Shown in pieces: positions 18,255 through 29,075 of a DNA stretch of 64,000 bases; the stretch's first letter is position 1; each line of letters begins with the position of its first letter. Source of the DNA: Anaerolineae bacterium (GTDB lineage Bacteria; Chloroflexota; Anaerolineae; Caldilineales; Caldilineaceae). The notes under the pieces were generated by a model. The model was given only the letters and a program-made list of their open reading frames with translations. It did no database searches and was not told the DNA's origin. The DNA is taken from positions 186,001-250,000 of the forward strand of contig JAUIHI010000003.1 of NCBI GenBank assembly GCA_030432295.1, in the 5' to 3' direction. The position numbers and the translations under genes are program-made.

Positions 18255-21200
18255 TTACATCGTCACCGCTTCTGTCTCTTCTTCGATCTCCTGCACAGGG
18301 CGGCCCTTCTCCATCTCCACCATCTCGTCCCCCTCCAGGCGCAGGCTGATGACCCGGCTCACCCCGTCGTCGCCCATTGTGATGCCGTAAATGGTGTTGC
18401 TGGCTTCCAGCGTGCGCCGGTTGTGGGTGATGAGAATGAATTGGGTGTTGACGCCCAACTCCTCCACCACCTCCCGGAAACGGTCCACATTGGCCTCGTC
18501 CAGGGCAGCGTCCACCTCGTCCAGAATGCAGAAGGGGGTGGGGCTGACCCGCAGAATCGCAAAGATCAGCGCACAGGCGGTCAAAGAACGCTCGCCGCCG
18601 GAGAGAAGGTCCAGGCTCTGGGGGCGCTTGCCCGGCGGACGGGCCACAATCTCCACGCCGGTGTTGATGATGTCCTCCGGGCTGGTCAGGGAAATCTGCG
18701 CGGTGCCGCCCCGGAAGAGCAGTTGGAAGAAGTGGACAAATTCCGTGGAGACCGCGTCAAAAGTGCGGCGTAGCTCTGCCTCCATCCGCTTGTCCAACTC
18801 CCGGATGATCTGGCGCAGATCAAAGGCCGCCTTTTCCAAATCCTCGGACTGATGGAGCAGAAAATCGTGACGGCCCGCTGCCTCCTCGTACTCTTTGGGG
18901 GCGTCTGGGTTCACATTGCTCAGACGGCGCAGCCGGGCACGGGTCTCCTGCACTTCGTCGTCCAGTCCCGGCGGTAGCTCTGTGACCACCGGCAACTGGG
19001 CCACAATTGTGTCGAAGGGCAGGGGCGGCTGGTAGGCCACATCCTCACTCTGCTCCATCTCGGCCAGGCCAAAATCCTGGCGAATCTCCTGGCGCAAAAT
19101 ATCCAGCCGGTCGTCGGCCCGTTGCAGCTTCAATTGGGCCCCGTTGTATTGGGTTTCGTCCTGGCGCAGAAGTTGCTGCATCCGTCGCTCTTCGCTCTCG
19201 GACTGAATCTGGCGGGTCTGCAATTGAGCCAGTTCGCTCTGGGCCGGGCCAATCTCAGCCTGCAATGCGGCCATCTGCTCCGAGAATTGGGCTTCTGTCG
19301 CAGCGCGGGAAGCTGTCTCCGTTTCTAAATTCTCGATCTCCGCGTTCAATGTCTCCAGACGCTGGCTGCGGGAATCGGCCTGGCTTTTCATTGCGTCGCC
19401 GCTGCGTCGGGCTGCGTCCAGGGCCGACTGCTGGTTGCGCAGATGGCCCTGACTCTCGGCCGCGGCGGCCCGCAGATCGGCCAGTTGGCGCAACAGATCG
19501 TCCACATTGGCCGCGCTGGCGGCCTCGTCCGCTGCCCGCAATTCACCGGCCAACTGGCCTTCCCGCTCTGTGAAATCGGCCATCTCCTGGCGCAGGGTGG
19601 CTTCCTGCTGGTCGAGCCGCTCGGCCTCCGCGGCCAGTTGACTGCTGCGTTTCTGCTGCCAGGCTGCCCGCTCCTGGGATTGGGTCAATTGCAGCCGGGC
19701 GCGCTCTGCGGCCTGTTGGCTCTGGCTGGCCTGCTGGCGGACTGCGTCGGCCTGTGTGCGGCTCTCGGCCAGATTGTTCTGGGCGTCGGCCAGATGTTGG
19801 CGCACCTCCTCGCCCCCGCGCTGGCTGGTCTGGGCAATCTGGCGGGCCGCGGCGATCTGCTCCGGCAGTTCCCGATATTCCCGCTCCCGGGCCAGCACCG
19901 AATCGTCCTGGCGGCGACCGTCGCTGCCGCCTGTGACCGCGCCACCGGGCCGCACAATCTCGCCGCCCAGTGTGACGACCGTCGGCGTCGATCCTCGCTG
20001 ACGGTCCAGGGCGCGGCGGGCCGCAGGCAAATCCTCGGCCACCCAGACCCGGTTGAGCAGTTGCTCCGCGGCCTGGGCTACTTTGGGCGCATAGCCGACC
20101 AGCGCGGCCGCGTTGCCCAGAATGCCCGGCTCGTTGGGTGGGTCGATGGCGGGCAGCACATTCAGCCGGTCCAGGGGCAGAAAGGTAGCCCGGCCCTGGC
20201 CCGAACCCTTGAGAAATTCGATGGCGGCCTGGGTGTCGTTCCAGCCTTCGGTGATCACATTTTGAAATGCGCCGCCCAGCGCGGTTTCGATGGCTTTGTC
20301 CAGATGGGCGGGCACGGAAAGCTGGGATGCGACTGTGCCGACAACGCCGGATAGCTGGCTGCGGCCCGCGGCTTGCAGGACAGCCCGCACGCCGTTCGCA
20401 TAGCCAGCGCCCTCGTTGCGCAGCCGTTCCAGCAGGTCGAAGCGGGTTTGCAGCCTATCCACGGCCCGCTCGGCTTCCCTGTGGGCCTGTTCGGCCTGGG
20501 CCAGTTGGCTGCGTAGGTCGGCAATGTGGCTTTCGTTTTCGGCGACGGCCGCCTGGGCAACCGTTGCGTTTTGGGCTGTCTCTGCCGCGTCGCTCTCGGC
20601 TTGGGCCAGAAGCGCGGTTGCATCCTCAATATCCTTGTCAGCGTCGGTTTGGGCTGTTTGCTGGGCGGCGGCGTCTTCCTGCAGGCGGACGCGGGCCTCG
20701 TCGATCTGGTCCAGACGGCTGCGACGGTCGGCCAGACGTTCGCCCAGCTTGCGCTGCTCGGCACGCAGGGAATCCAGCCGATCCACCAGGCCCGAACGTT
20801 CCTGCTGGCGCAGACGCACGTGGCCTTGCAGCCGGTCCACTTCGCTCTGGCGGCTGGTGTGGGCTAGTTGGGCCGCTTCGACTTCGCCGCGCAGTTGCTC
20901 CATCCGCTGGGCGGTCTGGGCCGCCTCTTTTTGCAATTCGACCAACTCCCGGGCCAGTTCGTCCCGCCGGGCCAGAAGCTGGCTGCGTCGCTCGTTAGAG
21001 ACGGCCAGTTCCCGCTGCAAGGCGTCGGCCTGACGGCGATGTTCGTCGTGGGCGTTCTGCTGGCGTTTCAATCCTTCGCGCAGGGAAATTTGAGAACGAC
21101 GCAGAGCCTCGATCTGCACGGTAATCTCTTCCAGCCGCTTGCGTCGGGCGCTGGTGACGCGGCCCGCGGCTTCGCTCTGGCGGCGGGCCTCGGCCATCTC

Positions 21201-21920
21201 TTCCAGGCTGGTGTGCCAGCGGAAGCCATACCACTGATGGAGCAGCCCTTGCAAGTCCGCGTCCACCTGTGCCCGTTCTCTGGCCCGCTCGGCCTGGCGT
21301 TTCAGATAGCCCAGCCGGGGGGAAAGTTCGGCCAGAATGTCCTGGACCCGGCTCAGATTTTCCTGGGTGGCGTCCAGGCGACGCAGGGCGGTGGTGCGCT
21401 TGGACTGGTGGCCGGTGATGCCCGCTGCTTCCTCAAAGAGTCCCCGCCGTTCCTCCGGTTTCAGGCTGAGCACCTGGTCGATCAGCCCCTGGCCGATGAC
21501 TGCGTAGGCCCGTTTGCCCAGGCCGCTGGGCGCAAGGAGTTGGGTGATGTCCATCAGCCGCACCTGCTGGCCGTTGAGCAGGTATTCGTTCTCGCCGTCC
21601 CGGTAGGCCCGGCGGCTGATCTCGACTTCGGCAAAGTCAATCGCCAGTTCGTTGTCGCTGTTGTCCAGGGTCAGGCTGACGTGGGCCATGCCCATGCGCG
21701 CCCGTTTGTCGCTGCCGGAGAAGATGACATCCGCGGTCTTTTTGGAGCGTAACAGGCCGAAGCTCTGCTCGCCCAGACACCAGCGCACCGCGTCGGCCAC
21801 GTTGCTCTTGCCGCTGCCGTTGGGGCCGACGACGGCTGTCACGCCGGGGTCAAAGACAAATTCGGTTTTGCGGGCGAAGGTCTTGAAGCCCTGGATGACG
21901 ATACGTTTGATGCGCAGCAT
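18255..21920 (-). CDS. smc: chromosome segregation ATPase SMC
   Basis: 1221 aa, usual SMC length. Walker [19 protein letters not shown] near residue 31, long heptad-rich coiled coils, a hinge around residues 510-680 ([21 protein letters not shown] to [15 protein letters not shown]), the ABC signature LSGGE from residue 1106, and Walker [16 protein letters not shown]. It organises the chromosome with ScpA/ScpB, which are not in this window. The coiled coils are rich in Gln, Ala and Arg. No clear ribosome binding site precedes the ATG at 21918-21920. Confidence 0.97.
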   Translation of the reverse strand: MLRIKRIVIQGFKTFARKTEFVFDPGVTAVVGPNGSGKSNVADAVRWCLGEQSFGLLRSKKTADVIFSGSDKRARMGMAHVSLTLDNSDNELAIDFAEVEISRRAYRDGENEYLLNGQQVRLMDITQLLAPSGLGKRAYAVIGQGLIDQVLSLKPEERRGLFEEAAGITGHQSKRTTALRRLDATQENLSRVQDILAELSPRLGYLKRQAERARERAQVDADLQGLLHQWYGFRWHTSLEEMAEARRQSEAAGRVTSARRKRLEEITVQIEALRRSQISLREGLKRQQNAHDEHRRQADALQRELAVSNERRSQLLARRDELARELVELQKEAAQTAQRMEQLRGEVEAAQLAHTSRQSEVDRLQGHVRLRQQERSGLVDRLDSLRAEQRKLGERLADRRSRLDQIDEARVRLQEDAAAQQTAQTDADKDIEDATALLAQAESDAAETAQNATVAQAAVAENESHIADLRSQLAQAEQAHREAERAVDRLQTRFDLLERLRNEGAGYANGVRAVLQAAGRSQLSGVVGTVASQLSVPAHLDKAIETALGGAFQNVITEGWNDTQAAIEFLKGSGQGRATFLPLDRLNVLPAIDPPNEPGILGNAAALVGYAPKVAQAAEQLLNRVWVAEDLPAARRALDRQRGSTPTVVTLGGEIVRPGGAVTGGSDGRRQDDSVLAREREYRELPEQIAAARQIAQTSQRGGEEVRQHLADAQNNLAESRTQADAVRQQASQSQQAAERARLQLTQSQERAAWQQKRSSQLAAEAERLDQQEATLRQEMADFTEREGQLAGELRAADEAASAANVDDLLRQLADLRAAAAESQGHLRNQQSALDAARRSGDAMKSQADSRSQRLETLNAEIENLETETASRAATEAQFSEQMAALQAEIGPAQSELAQLQTRQIQSESEERRMQQLLRQDETQYNGAQLKLQRADDRLDILRQEIRQDFGLAEMEQSEDVAYQPPLPFDTIVAQLPVVTELPPGLDDEVQETRARLRRLSNVNPDAPKEYEEAAGRHDFLLHQSEDLEKAAFDLRQIIRELDKRMEAELRRTFDAVSTEFVHFFQLLFRGGTAQISLTSPEDIINTGVEIVARPPGKRPQSLDLLSGGERSLTACALIFAILRVSPTPFCILDEVDAALDEANVDRFREVVEELGVNTQFILITHNRRTLEASNTIYGITMGDDGVSRVISLRLEGDEMVEMEKGRPVQEIEEETEAVTM

Positions 21921-21961
21921 AAAAGAAGGTATTAGGGATTGGGTATACGCGCCAGATTAGT

Positions 21962-22089
21962 GAGCGCCGGTTGAGTAGCTGAGTCTTCGAGGCGTATCGA
22001 AACCCAGCGAACGGGTCGACGAGACGACTCTTCCCACCCGCTGGGTTTCGATACGGCGGAAAACAGCCCCCGCCTACTCAACCGGCGCT
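21962..22089. repeat. large imperfect palindrome, TTTCGATACG family
   Basis: AGCGCCGGTTGAGTAG at the left mirrors CTACTCAACCGGCGCT at the right, with inner arms TATCGAAACCCAGCG and CGCTGGGTTTCGATA. It fills the gap between smc and the membrane protein gene. A half copy is at 7881-7924. Confidence 0.88.
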
Positions 22090-22099
22090 AGTCTATTTG

Positions 22100-22888
22100 T
22101 TATTTCACTGCAAAAATTGCCCGCCACAGACCGGGCAGGAAAAGCTCGGCGATCAGCCCCCCAGCGACCAGGGCCAGGGAGACGAGGATCAGCCGCCGTT
22201 GGGTGGACAGGTAGTGGGCCGGGTTCCAGTTGTTGAGCAGGAGTGGCTGGATGAGCAGGACGAAGAGTCCGGTGTATCCGGCCAGTTGGGCCAGTCGCCA
22301 GGGAGCCAGCCCCAGCAGAATACCCAGCGGCGAACCGATTCCCCGCCACAGGCTGCCTACCCCGTAGGCGAACAGATTTACGCCTTTGACCAAAAACCAG
22401 CTACCTATCAGCCCGACCGTCGCCAGGCTGCCCAGAACGATTCCGGCGATTTCGCCCAGGCGGGCCAAGGGCGCGGCCAGCAGTGAGCCGGGCCAGAGGC
22501 TACTGCCATAGACCCATTCCATCAGTTCGGCACGGATGAAAAAGCCGTCGTGGATGGCGTTCTCGATCTGCCCAGGCAGCAGCCAGGTGAGCAGCCAGAG
22601 AAATAGCCCCTGCACCACCAGCCAGACTGTCGCCACCCGCAGGGCCGGGCCGATCCCTCCCCGGCGCAGGGCGATGGCCGTGAAGACCGTCAGCGCTAGG
22701 GCCTGGATCACAGGCATGAAATTGGGCTGGCCCATCAAACCGGGCACGGCTGTGGTGAGCAGCACAAAGAAGACGAGCGTCCCGTAAAAGAGCGGGTCCC
22801 TGGTCAGATCGTAGACCGGGGCAGGGGCGTCGCTGATCGGCGGTGTGGGGGGCGTCGGTTGGCCGTGATGGTTGGTGTAGAGTTCCAT
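22100..22888 (-). CDS. polytopic membrane protein, unknown
   Basis: 262 aa with about six hydrophobic helices; the N-terminal ~35 residues are Pro-rich and hydrophilic (QPTPPTPPISDAPAP). I do not recognise a family; the arrangement is reminiscent of Yip1-like or other small integral membrane proteins. The ATG at 22888 is chosen because the upstream open frame has no methionine near a ribosome binding site and low-complexity code. Same strand as smc, separated by a repeat palindrome. Confidence 0.7.
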   Translation of the reverse strand: MELYTNHHGQPTPPTPPISDAPAPVYDLTRDPLFYGTLVFFVLLTTAVPGLMGQPNFMPVIQALALTVFTAIALRRGGIGPALRVATVWLVVQGLFLWLLTWLLPGQIENAIHDGFFIRAELMEWVYGSSLWPGSLLAAPLARLGEIAGIVLGSLATVGLIGSWFLVKGVNLFAYGVGSLWRGIGSPLGILLGLAPWRLAQLAGYTGLFVLLIQPLLLNNWNPAHYLSTQRRLILVSLALVAGGLIAELFLPGLWRAIFAVK

Positions 22889-22987
22889 AGCTGTGGTCGC
22901 AGGCAGTAAACTGGTCCGATTGTATCGGGAAATTATACCACTGACCGAGCGATGAAACCGAATGGAGGAGGGAGAGAGGAATTTCAA

Positions 22988-23083
22988 AGATAGAACGCGG
23001 ATGACGCGGAAACAGCGGATTTGCGCGGATTTTTTTCTTTATCCGCGTTCCTCAGCCCGATCCGCGTCATCCGCGTTCTATCT
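22988..23083. repeat. 96-bp imperfect palindrome, ATCCGCGT family
   Basis: AGATAGAACGCGGATGACGC at the left mirrors GCGTCATCCGCGTTCTATCT at the right; the interior is looser (TTTGCGCGGATTTTTT). It lies between the M81 gene 3' end and the membrane protein gene and could act as a terminator. Confidence 0.9.
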
Positions 23084-23086
23084 CTT

Positions 23087-24580
23087 TCACCGCTGGTAAA
23101 TTTTGGCCTGGGGCACAAAGGCCACATCCCCATCCAGCGGGAAGATGGGACGGGCGCAGACGGTGTGGCCCAGGTAGGGCAGGTTGGCACTGGTGGAGCC
23201 GGGCGCGTCCACGTGCAGGGTTTGGGCTGCCCAGGTGTTGAAGAAGTGGGGCTGGCAGTGGGGCGATTTGACCACCACCGCGTCGAAGCGGGTGGGGTCC
23301 TGGCCGTGGCCGAGGAAGAGAGAGCGATCGTAGAGGCTGACCGCGCGGCTGGTGGTGATGACCACATGCCGTCCCACTTGCAGCACAGCCGTTGGGCCGC
23401 CCCGCCAGATAGCGCCATTGCTCTCGCTGACAAAATCTCCATCCGAGAGCATCCGCACCTGGGCTGTCACTGCCAGGGGGTGGAAGCGCGCCCGGTCCAG
23501 CCCGCCGCCGATGGTTGTATGGATGGTAGCACCCACACCGGCCTTCATTGCGTCCAGCACTGCGTTGGGATCCACAATCGGCGTCAGCAGGCGGCCTGTA
23601 TAGCCCCGCTGCATCAATGCGGCCAGAATGGCGTTGCTGTCACCGGAAGCGCCGGAGCTGGTGGCATCGGCCGCGTCGGTGAGGATTGTCGTGCCGCTGG
23701 GGTTGGCAATCGTCCGTTCGACGGCTTCGTCCAGGCTGATGAGCGGCTGGTGAAGCTGGGCGCGCACGGCCCAGAAATCTTCGGCCAGTTTGATCGCCTC
23801 CCGCTCGGCACGGTCGGCTTCCCCGTTCAGCACAACCAGACTGTTGGAGCGCAGTTCTGGCACGTCGGTGAATGGATTGCCGATGAACATTCCCCCAGAG
23901 AGTCCGCTGGGGCCTTCCTCCAACGCTTTGGCCTGTCCAACCGTCTGCCCGAAGAGACCGGTAGCGGTGATTAGTTCGCTGCCCCGCACCAGCGCGGGGA
24001 TGGGCACAACGGCGGTCACCGGGTGGACTTCGCCGTCCAAAATGCGCAGGAGCAGCCGGGCGGCCCGTTCTCCGGTGCTGGCAAAGTCGATGTGGGGATA
24101 GGTGTGGTAGACCACTACTGCGTTGGAATGGGTCAGCATCCGGTCGGTGAGGATGCCGTGTAGGTCCAGGGAGATGACGATGGGAATGCGCTCGCCGACG
24201 ATCTTGCGGGTCTCGGCCAGCAGGTAGCCTTCCGGGTCGCTCTCGTTTTCGGCAGACATTGCGCCGTGCAGGGAAAAGTAGACCGCATCCACTTCTCCTG
24301 CAGCCTGTATAAGGGCCAGAAATTCCGCGGCCAGTTGGGTGAACTCGTCAGCGGCCAATGTGCCGCCGGAGGTGATGGCCCGGGCGCTGTAGGCCGGAAC
24401 CAGTTGCAGATCGGCCCGGCTCTCGAAGATGCCCAATGCACCGGCCACTTCCGAGTTCAAGCCTCTGTGGTAGTCGAGAAAGTCCGGTCCCCAAAGGATT
24501 TCAAAATCAGCCAGGGAACTGGGCAGTGGATTGAAGGATGATACTTCCTGTTTGCATTCGGCAATGAGGATGCGTGGCAT
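23087..24580 (-). CDS. M81 family metallopeptidase (MlrC-like)
   Basis: 497 aa, full length. The N-terminus MPRILIAECKQEVSSFNP, then SLHGAMSAENESDPEG, ISLDLHGILTDRML and TYPHIDFASTGERAA, match the MlrC/M81 family (microcystin degradation protein and its wider relatives). The conserved Asp/His residues of these blocks are the presumed zinc ligands. GGGAGGAA precedes the ATG. Most members outside Sphingomonas have unknown substrates, probably small peptides or amide compounds. It stands alone. Confidence 0.9.
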   Translation of the reverse strand: MPRILIAECKQEVSSFNPLPSSLADFEILWGPDFLDYHRGLNSEVAGALGIFESRADLQLVPAYSARAITSGGTLAADEFTQLAAEFLALIQAAGEVDAVYFSLHGAMSAENESDPEGYLLAETRKIVGERIPIVISLDLHGILTDRMLTHSNAVVVYHTYPHIDFASTGERAARLLLRILDGEVHPVTAVVPIPALVRGSELITATGLFGQTVGQAKALEEGPSGLSGGMFIGNPFTDVPELRSNSLVVLNGEADRAEREAIKLAEDFWAVRAQLHQPLISLDEAVERTIANPSGTTILTDAADATSSGASGDSNAILAALMQRGYTGRLLTPIVDPNAVLDAMKAGVGATIHTTIGGGLDRARFHPLAVTAQVRMLSDGDFVSESNGAIWRGGPTAVLQVGRHVVITTSRAVSLYDRSLFLGHGQDPTRFDAVVVKSPHCQPHFFNTWAAQTLHVDAPGSTSANLPYLGHTVCARPIFPLDGDVAFVPQAKIYQR

Positions 24581-24792
24581 AGATTCCTCCCAGGAGTGGG
24601 TTGGGGGTGGTGGATGTAGAGCAAGTATTTCAGTTGGGATTTATATGTTTGGGAAACCACCCATCTGACCGCAGCCGGAAAGGCGTCTGGCTTCCCAGTT
24701 GAAAGTGCGTAAGCTTTGATAGCCCAAAAGTGGTACAATAAGATCCTGAAGATATGGATTTGATGTCTGAATTCTTACGAAAAGGTCTGGTT

Positions 24793-26949
24793 ATGACTCC
24801 TGAACACGGAAAGTTCTCGCAGATTTTGCCTATCATACCCGATGATGGAAAAAAGGTCTATGCAGACATAACCGATCAGATGGATAGCCCAGAACGTGAC
24901 CGGCTGGAGGCGATGCTGCGACGTCAGGCTCTGTTGCTGGATCAGGTTTCCGATGCCGTCATTTCGACCGACGAAGACTTTGTGATTACTTCTTGGAACC
25001 GCGGGGCAGAGCGTATCTACGGCTGGAAGGCAGAGGAGGTGATTGGCAAGCCATCGGAGAATTTGCTGCACACACGCTATCTGAGCGGCACATTACAGGA
25101 TGTTTTGTCAGAGTTTTCTGCCAAAGGGTATTGGGAGGGGGAGGTGGAGCAGCGGCGCAAAGATGGCTCTACGGTTCCTATTCTGTCGGCAGTCACACTT
25201 CTGCGCAATGACGCTGGGGAGTTGCTCGGTGCTGTGGGCGTCAATCGGGACATTACCAATTTGCGCCGTTCGGAAGCCGCATTGCGGGTGGCAGAGCGGC
25301 GCTATCGCCATCTTTTTGATAGAGCGCCGGTGATGTATTTGGCGCTGGAAGATCAGGACGGCGATCCGATTATTCGGGATGTCAACAATTTTTATCTGCA
25401 GAGGCTGGGCTATACGCGGGAAGAGGTAGTGGGTCGCAATGCAATGGACTTTCTGGACCCGGATTCACGCCAGGCGGCATTGCTCGAATACCCGAAGATT
25501 GTCCGGGGAACGGATAAGGTGGCGGTGCGGATTCTGCGCAGCCGCGACGGCGAGCGTATCGAAACGCTGATGAGGGCCGCCCCGGAGCTTGACAAGGAGG
25601 GGCAGGTCGTAGGTTTTCTGACGATGTATACTGATCTTTCCCCATTCAGGCAATCGGAGCAGCGCTTGCGGGTAGAGGCTGGGCGGGTACAGACGCTGTT
25701 GCGCATTGTCTCTCGGCTCAATCGCCAGGCGGATTTGGTGGGCCTGATGCAGACCGTTTGCACGGAAGTTTCTGTGGCGCTCGATGTGCCGGGCGTAAGC
25801 CTGAGCCTGGTGGATCAAGAAAAGGGGATATTCGTTCACGGCGCAGATGTGGGCTTGCCGTTGGGTTATGAAAGATTGACACAGTCTGTTGCCATTCCAC
25901 CTCATCTGCGGGGGGATATGCGCGATGTGGAGTTGATCCGCATCAACCCGATTGACACGCTGGTAGACTCGCCCAACTATGCAATGTATGTGGAGCAGGG
26001 ATTGCAGATCGGTGTCAATGTGATGCTGGTGCGGGATGCGCAACTGATTGGCTCACTCAATCTCCACATCACTGATCCCCAGCGCCAGTTTGGACCAGAC
26101 GATCTGGCCCTGTTACGCGGTATTGCCGATGTGGTGACCCAGGCGATTCTCAACGCCCAATTGCGGGAGGAGAGCCTGCGCTACGCCAGCCACCTGCAAG
26201 AATTGGTCAACGAGCGCACAATGGAATTGGAGGAGGCACTGGCCCAGGCGCAAGAAGCAGATCGTCTCAAATCCCAGTTTGTCAGCGATATCAACCACGA
26301 ACTGCGCACACCCCTGACCAATATTATCCTCTATTTGGGATTGCTCACCAACGGCAAGCCGGAGAAGCGGGCGCAGGCAATTGCCATTATGCAGCGGGAA
26401 GCCCAGCGTCTGCGCCAGATGATTGAGGATGTGCTGGACCTCTCGCGTCTGGATTTGGACAGGACCGAAATGCATGCCCGGACTGTGCTGCTCAGCGAGC
26501 TGGTGGAGGGACTGATCGAAGATCGGGGGCCACTGTTCGAAGATACCTCTCTGCAATTCTCTTTTCATGCAGAGCCGGAGTTGCCACCCATTTCGGTAGA
26601 CGCCAGCCTGGTTGGGCGGGTCATCACAAATCTTCTCGACAACGCCTTCAAGTACACGGCCCACGGACAGATACGGATCGAAGTCAACCACCGCTGGGTC
26701 GATAGCAGTGAATGGCAGACCATCAGCGTTGCAGACAGCGGCCCCGGCATAGACCCGGAGGATCTGCCCAACCTTTTTCTGCGCTTCTATCGGGGACAGT
26801 CCGCCCGACAATCCGGTGTGTCTGGCACTGGTCTCGGCCTTGCCATCTGTCAGGAGATTGCCGAACTGCACGGCGGGCATATCGCAGTCGAGACAGAGTA
26901 TGGCAAAGGCAGCACCTTCACCCTCTGGCTGCCTGGCGAGAGAACCTAA
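24793..26949 (+). CDS. PAS-PAS-GAF sensor histidine kinase
   Basis: 718 aa, no transmembrane segment, so cytoplasmic. Domains in order: PAS (about 30-150, with AVISTDEDFVITSWNRGAE), second PAS with PAC (about 165-280), GAF (about 300-460), a short coiled coil, HisKA with phospho-acceptor His502 in DINHELRTP, and HATPase with N box NLLDNAFKYT, DSGPGIDPEDL and GTGLGLAICQEI. The ATG at 24793 is preferred over those at 24754 and 24763 because AAAAGG lies 7 nt upstream. No response regulator gene is adjacent, so this is an orphan kinase; the signal is unknown. Confidence 0.93.
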   Translation: MTPEHGKFSQILPIIPDDGKKVYADITDQMDSPERDRLEAMLRRQALLLDQVSDAVISTDEDFVITSWNRGAERIYGWKAEEVIGKPSENLLHTRYLSGTLQDVLSEFSAKGYWEGEVEQRRKDGSTVPILSAVTLLRNDAGELLGAVGVNRDITNLRRSEAALRVAERRYRHLFDRAPVMYLALEDQDGDPIIRDVNNFYLQRLGYTREEVVGRNAMDFLDPDSRQAALLEYPKIVRGTDKVAVRILRSRDGERIETLMRAAPELDKEGQVVGFLTMYTDLSPFRQSEQRLRVEAGRVQTLLRIVSRLNRQADLVGLMQTVCTEVSVALDVPGVSLSLVDQEKGIFVHGADVGLPLGYERLTQSVAIPPHLRGDMRDVELIRINPIDTLVDSPNYAMYVEQGLQIGVNVMLVRDAQLIGSLNLHITDPQRQFGPDDLALLRGIADVVTQAILNAQLREESLRYASHLQELVNERTMELEEALAQAQEADRLKSQFVSDINHELRTPLTNIILYLGLLTNGKPEKRAQAIAIMQREAQRLRQMIEDVLDLSRLDLDRTEMHARTVLLSELVEGLIEDRGPLFEDTSLQFSFHAEPELPPISVDASLVGRVITNLLDNAFKYTAHGQIRIEVNHRWVDSSEWQTISVADSGPGIDPEDLPNLFLRFYRGQSARQSGVSGTGLGLAICQEIAELHGGHIAVETEYGKGSTFTLWLPGERT

Positions 26950-26950
26950 A

Positions 26951-27021
26951 CAGCCCGCCACCCCGGAAGCCCATCAACTCCTGGAAAGCAAAAGTTGATG
27001 GGATTCCGGGATGACGGGCTG
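26951..27021. terminator. 29-bp palindrome at a convergent junction
   Basis: Arms 26951-26979 and 26993-27021 match at 26 of 29 positions (CAGCCCG..CCCGGAA..CCCATCAACT) around a 13-nt loop, between the histidine kinase and the converging propeller gene. Confidence 0.85.
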
Positions 27022-27033
27022 TCCTCTTCTTCT

Positions 27034-27738
27034 CTATTCGATTTCCATCTTTACTACCCAGCCAGACGCTGCGTCGCAGTAAATCATCGCATCCCCATAG
27101 GCCGTCATGCAGTGGGGTTCGGGCTGGTCCGCGGGCACTTCGATGCGTTCCAACTCCCGGCCATCCATCGCCAGTTTGAGGATCAGCCGGTGGCCGGTGA
27201 AGACCACCCACATTCCATCCTCTTTCTGCACCAGCCCGTGGGCACGGGGATAGGGCAGTTCAATCGTATGCTGGATCGACCAATCGCTGATGCGCATCCG
27301 CAACAGCTTTCCATCCTTCAGCGCCTCCACCCAAATGTAGCCCGGCTCGAACTGGTCGTATTCCGTTCCGTGGGTTCCACCGCCGCCGGGGACGGGATAG
27401 CGGGCCAGGGTTGCGCCTGTGGCCGGGTCCACCCGCAATATTTCGCCCGTATGCGCGCCGGCATCTGTGGGGCGCGCTGTGCGCCAGATGCCAGCGTCGC
27501 CGTTGGCCGCCAGCCAGAGCGAGCCATCCCCCCAGGTCATTCCGCTGGTGTTGGAAGATTCGGTGGGAATCTCCCGATGCACCCAGGGCACGCCGTAGTA
27601 GTCCGAGGGTTCTTCGATGCGGACGAGCGCGGCCCGGTCGCTGATCTGATCGACAATCCACAGCCCCTCGTCAGTGGTCTGCATGGCGTTGGGCACGCCA
27701 TAGGGAGAGCGGAAGAGTTTCGTATAGGTAGCGTTCAT
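27034..27738 (-). CDS. beta-propeller (SMP-30/streptogramin lyase-like) protein
   Basis: 234 aa. Repeated short beta strands with the MTWGDGSLWLAANGDAGI and HGLVQKEDGMWVVFTGH patterns of NHL/Vgb-type propellers. AAAGGACC precedes the ATG at 27738; the upstream extension runs into repeat sequence. No signal peptide, so cytoplasmic. It lies downstream of the Ldh2-type gene on the same strand, with a repeat in the gap. The reaction is unknown; a lactonase or lyase is possible. Confidence 0.75.
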   Translation of the reverse strand: MNATYTKLFRSPYGVPNAMQTTDEGLWIVDQISDRAALVRIEEPSDYYGVPWVHREIPTESSNTSGMTWGDGSLWLAANGDAGIWRTARPTDAGAHTGEILRVDPATGATLARYPVPGGGGTHGTEYDQFEPGYIWVEALKDGKLLRMRISDWSIQHTIELPYPRAHGLVQKEDGMWVVFTGHRLILKLAMDGRELERIEVPADQPEPHCMTAYGDAMIYCDAASGWVVKMEIE

Positions 27739-27759
27739 TGGGTGGTCCTTTTGGTTTAT

Positions 27760-27870
27760 GGCAGGTCGAAGATTACAAGTTGAAAGTGGCAGATGGCGGG
27801 TGGTGGGTGGCGGATGGCCATTGGGTTTCAACGCCACCCGCGAAATAACCAATACCCAATACTTCTATAC
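27760..27870. repeat. compound dispersed repeat
   Basis: GGTGGGTGGCGGATGG-type tandem purine-rich units on one side face CGCCACCCGCGAAATAACC and AATACCCAATAC on the other. The right part belongs to the AATACCCAATA family; it reaches the stop codon of the next gene. Confidence 0.7.
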
Positions 27871-28908
27871 CGCAGGCACTGCCACGTTTACTTCGGCCGC
27901 GGCTTCGGCGATGCGTCCCCAGGTGGTCTCTTCGATGGGGATTCCGTCGGCAGTGCGGGTGGTCCGGTAGTCCTCTTCGATCTCGCCGGGATAGTAGATT
28001 TTTTTGACACCAGGCGCTTTGTTGGATGATTTGGCCCAATCGATGAGAATTTGCACCTCTTTTTTATACTCGTCAATATCGATAAAGCTGCTGATGTTGA
28101 TGGCCATTGCCAAAAATCCGCTGCCGCCCCGGGTGGGACTGTCGCTGCTGCACCCGGCCCAGGAGAGTCCGCCGGCGATGGCGTCCACCATCATTCCCAG
28201 CCCGTAGCCCTTGTGCCCTGACGCGCCGCCGAGAGGCAGCATCGCAGTTTCGCCTTCCCGGAAATGGGTTGGGTCCCGTACTTCGTTGCCGTCGTTGTCG
28301 ATCAGCCAGCCGGGGGGAAGTAGCTGGCCCCGGGCCGCGGCGACCTCCACTTTGCCCCCAGCGGCCATGCTGGTGGTGATGTCCAGCATCATCGTCGGGC
28401 CATTTTCCGACGGCACGGCCATAGAAATCGGGTTGGGTGGCAGGCGGCGGGATGTTCCGCCAAAAGGCACTGTGAAGCGGCTGCCTCCGTTGAGGAGCAG
28501 AATGCCGATGCAGTCCTGCTCCGCGGCCATCGGCGGATACGCGCCCAGGCGTCCGATGTGGCTGCACTGATGGACGGCCACTGCGCCAAAGGTGGTTTTC
28601 TTGGCCCGCTCGATAGCCATTTCCATGGCTTTGGTGCAAATCACAATGCCCTGGCCGCCTTCGCCGTCGATGACCGCCGAAGCGGGGGTCTCGCGTACGA
28701 CTTTGAGATCGCCCACAGGCACGATATTTCCTGCCACAAGGCTGCGGATGTAGCCGGGGATACGGATGATGCCGTGGGAGTCGTGGCCGGTCAGGTTGGC
28801 GTCGACCAGATGGTCGGTGACGATGCGGGACTGGTCCGCGGGTAGACCCGCGGCTTCAAAGAGTGCATAGCCGTAGCTGCGCATGGTGGAATGGGGAACA
28901 TTTGGCAT
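27865..28908 (-). CDS. malate/L-lactate dehydrogenase family (Ldh2) oxidoreductase
   Basis: 347 aa. DSHGIIRIPGY near residue 43, VHQCSHIGRLGAYPPMAAEQ and GGASGHKGYGLGMMVDAIAGGLSWAG are hallmarks of the type-2 malate/lactate/ureidoglycolate dehydrogenase family (NAD(P)-dependent, distinct from Rossmann LDH). The catalytic His is likely that of SHIGR or DSHG. AAAGGAA precedes the ATG. The real substrate may be a hydroxy acid or ureidoglycolate. Confidence 0.92.
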   Translation of the reverse strand: MPNVPHSTMRSYGYALFEAAGLPADQSRIVTDHLVDANLTGHDSHGIIRIPGYIRSLVAGNIVPVGDLKVVRETPASAVIDGEGGQGIVICTKAMEMAIERAKKTTFGAVAVHQCSHIGRLGAYPPMAAEQDCIGILLLNGGSRFTVPFGGTSRRLPPNPISMAVPSENGPTMMLDITTSMAAGGKVEVAAARGQLLPPGWLIDNDGNEVRDPTHFREGETAMLPLGGASGHKGYGLGMMVDAIAGGLSWAGCSSDSPTRGGSGFLAMAINISSFIDIDEYKKEVQILIDWAKSSNKAPGVKKIYYPGEIEEDYRTTRTADGIPIEETTWGRIAEAAAEVNVAVPAV

Positions 28909-29026
28909 GGGTGGGTTCCTTTGTCTGGGGGTGGATTGGGCACGACAGAGGACAGTATAGCGTCAATTGAGGAAGGGGGCAACCGATGAAAAAGGGGCTG
29001 GGCACTGGGGATTGGAGATTCGGCTC

Positions 29027-29075
29027 GGAACAAAAAGCTGGCTGGACATCAGATGTCCAGCCAGCTTTTTGTTCC
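29027..29075. terminator. perfect 24-bp palindrome nested in a second inverted repeat
   Basis: Arms GGAACAAAAAGCTGGCTGGA... are exact complements with a single-base loop at 29051. Outside them, TGGGCACTGGGGATTGGAGA (about 28999-29018) faces CCCAGACCCCAGTTTCCAAT (about 29100-29122). It lies just past the amt stop and is its likely terminator. Confidence 0.88.
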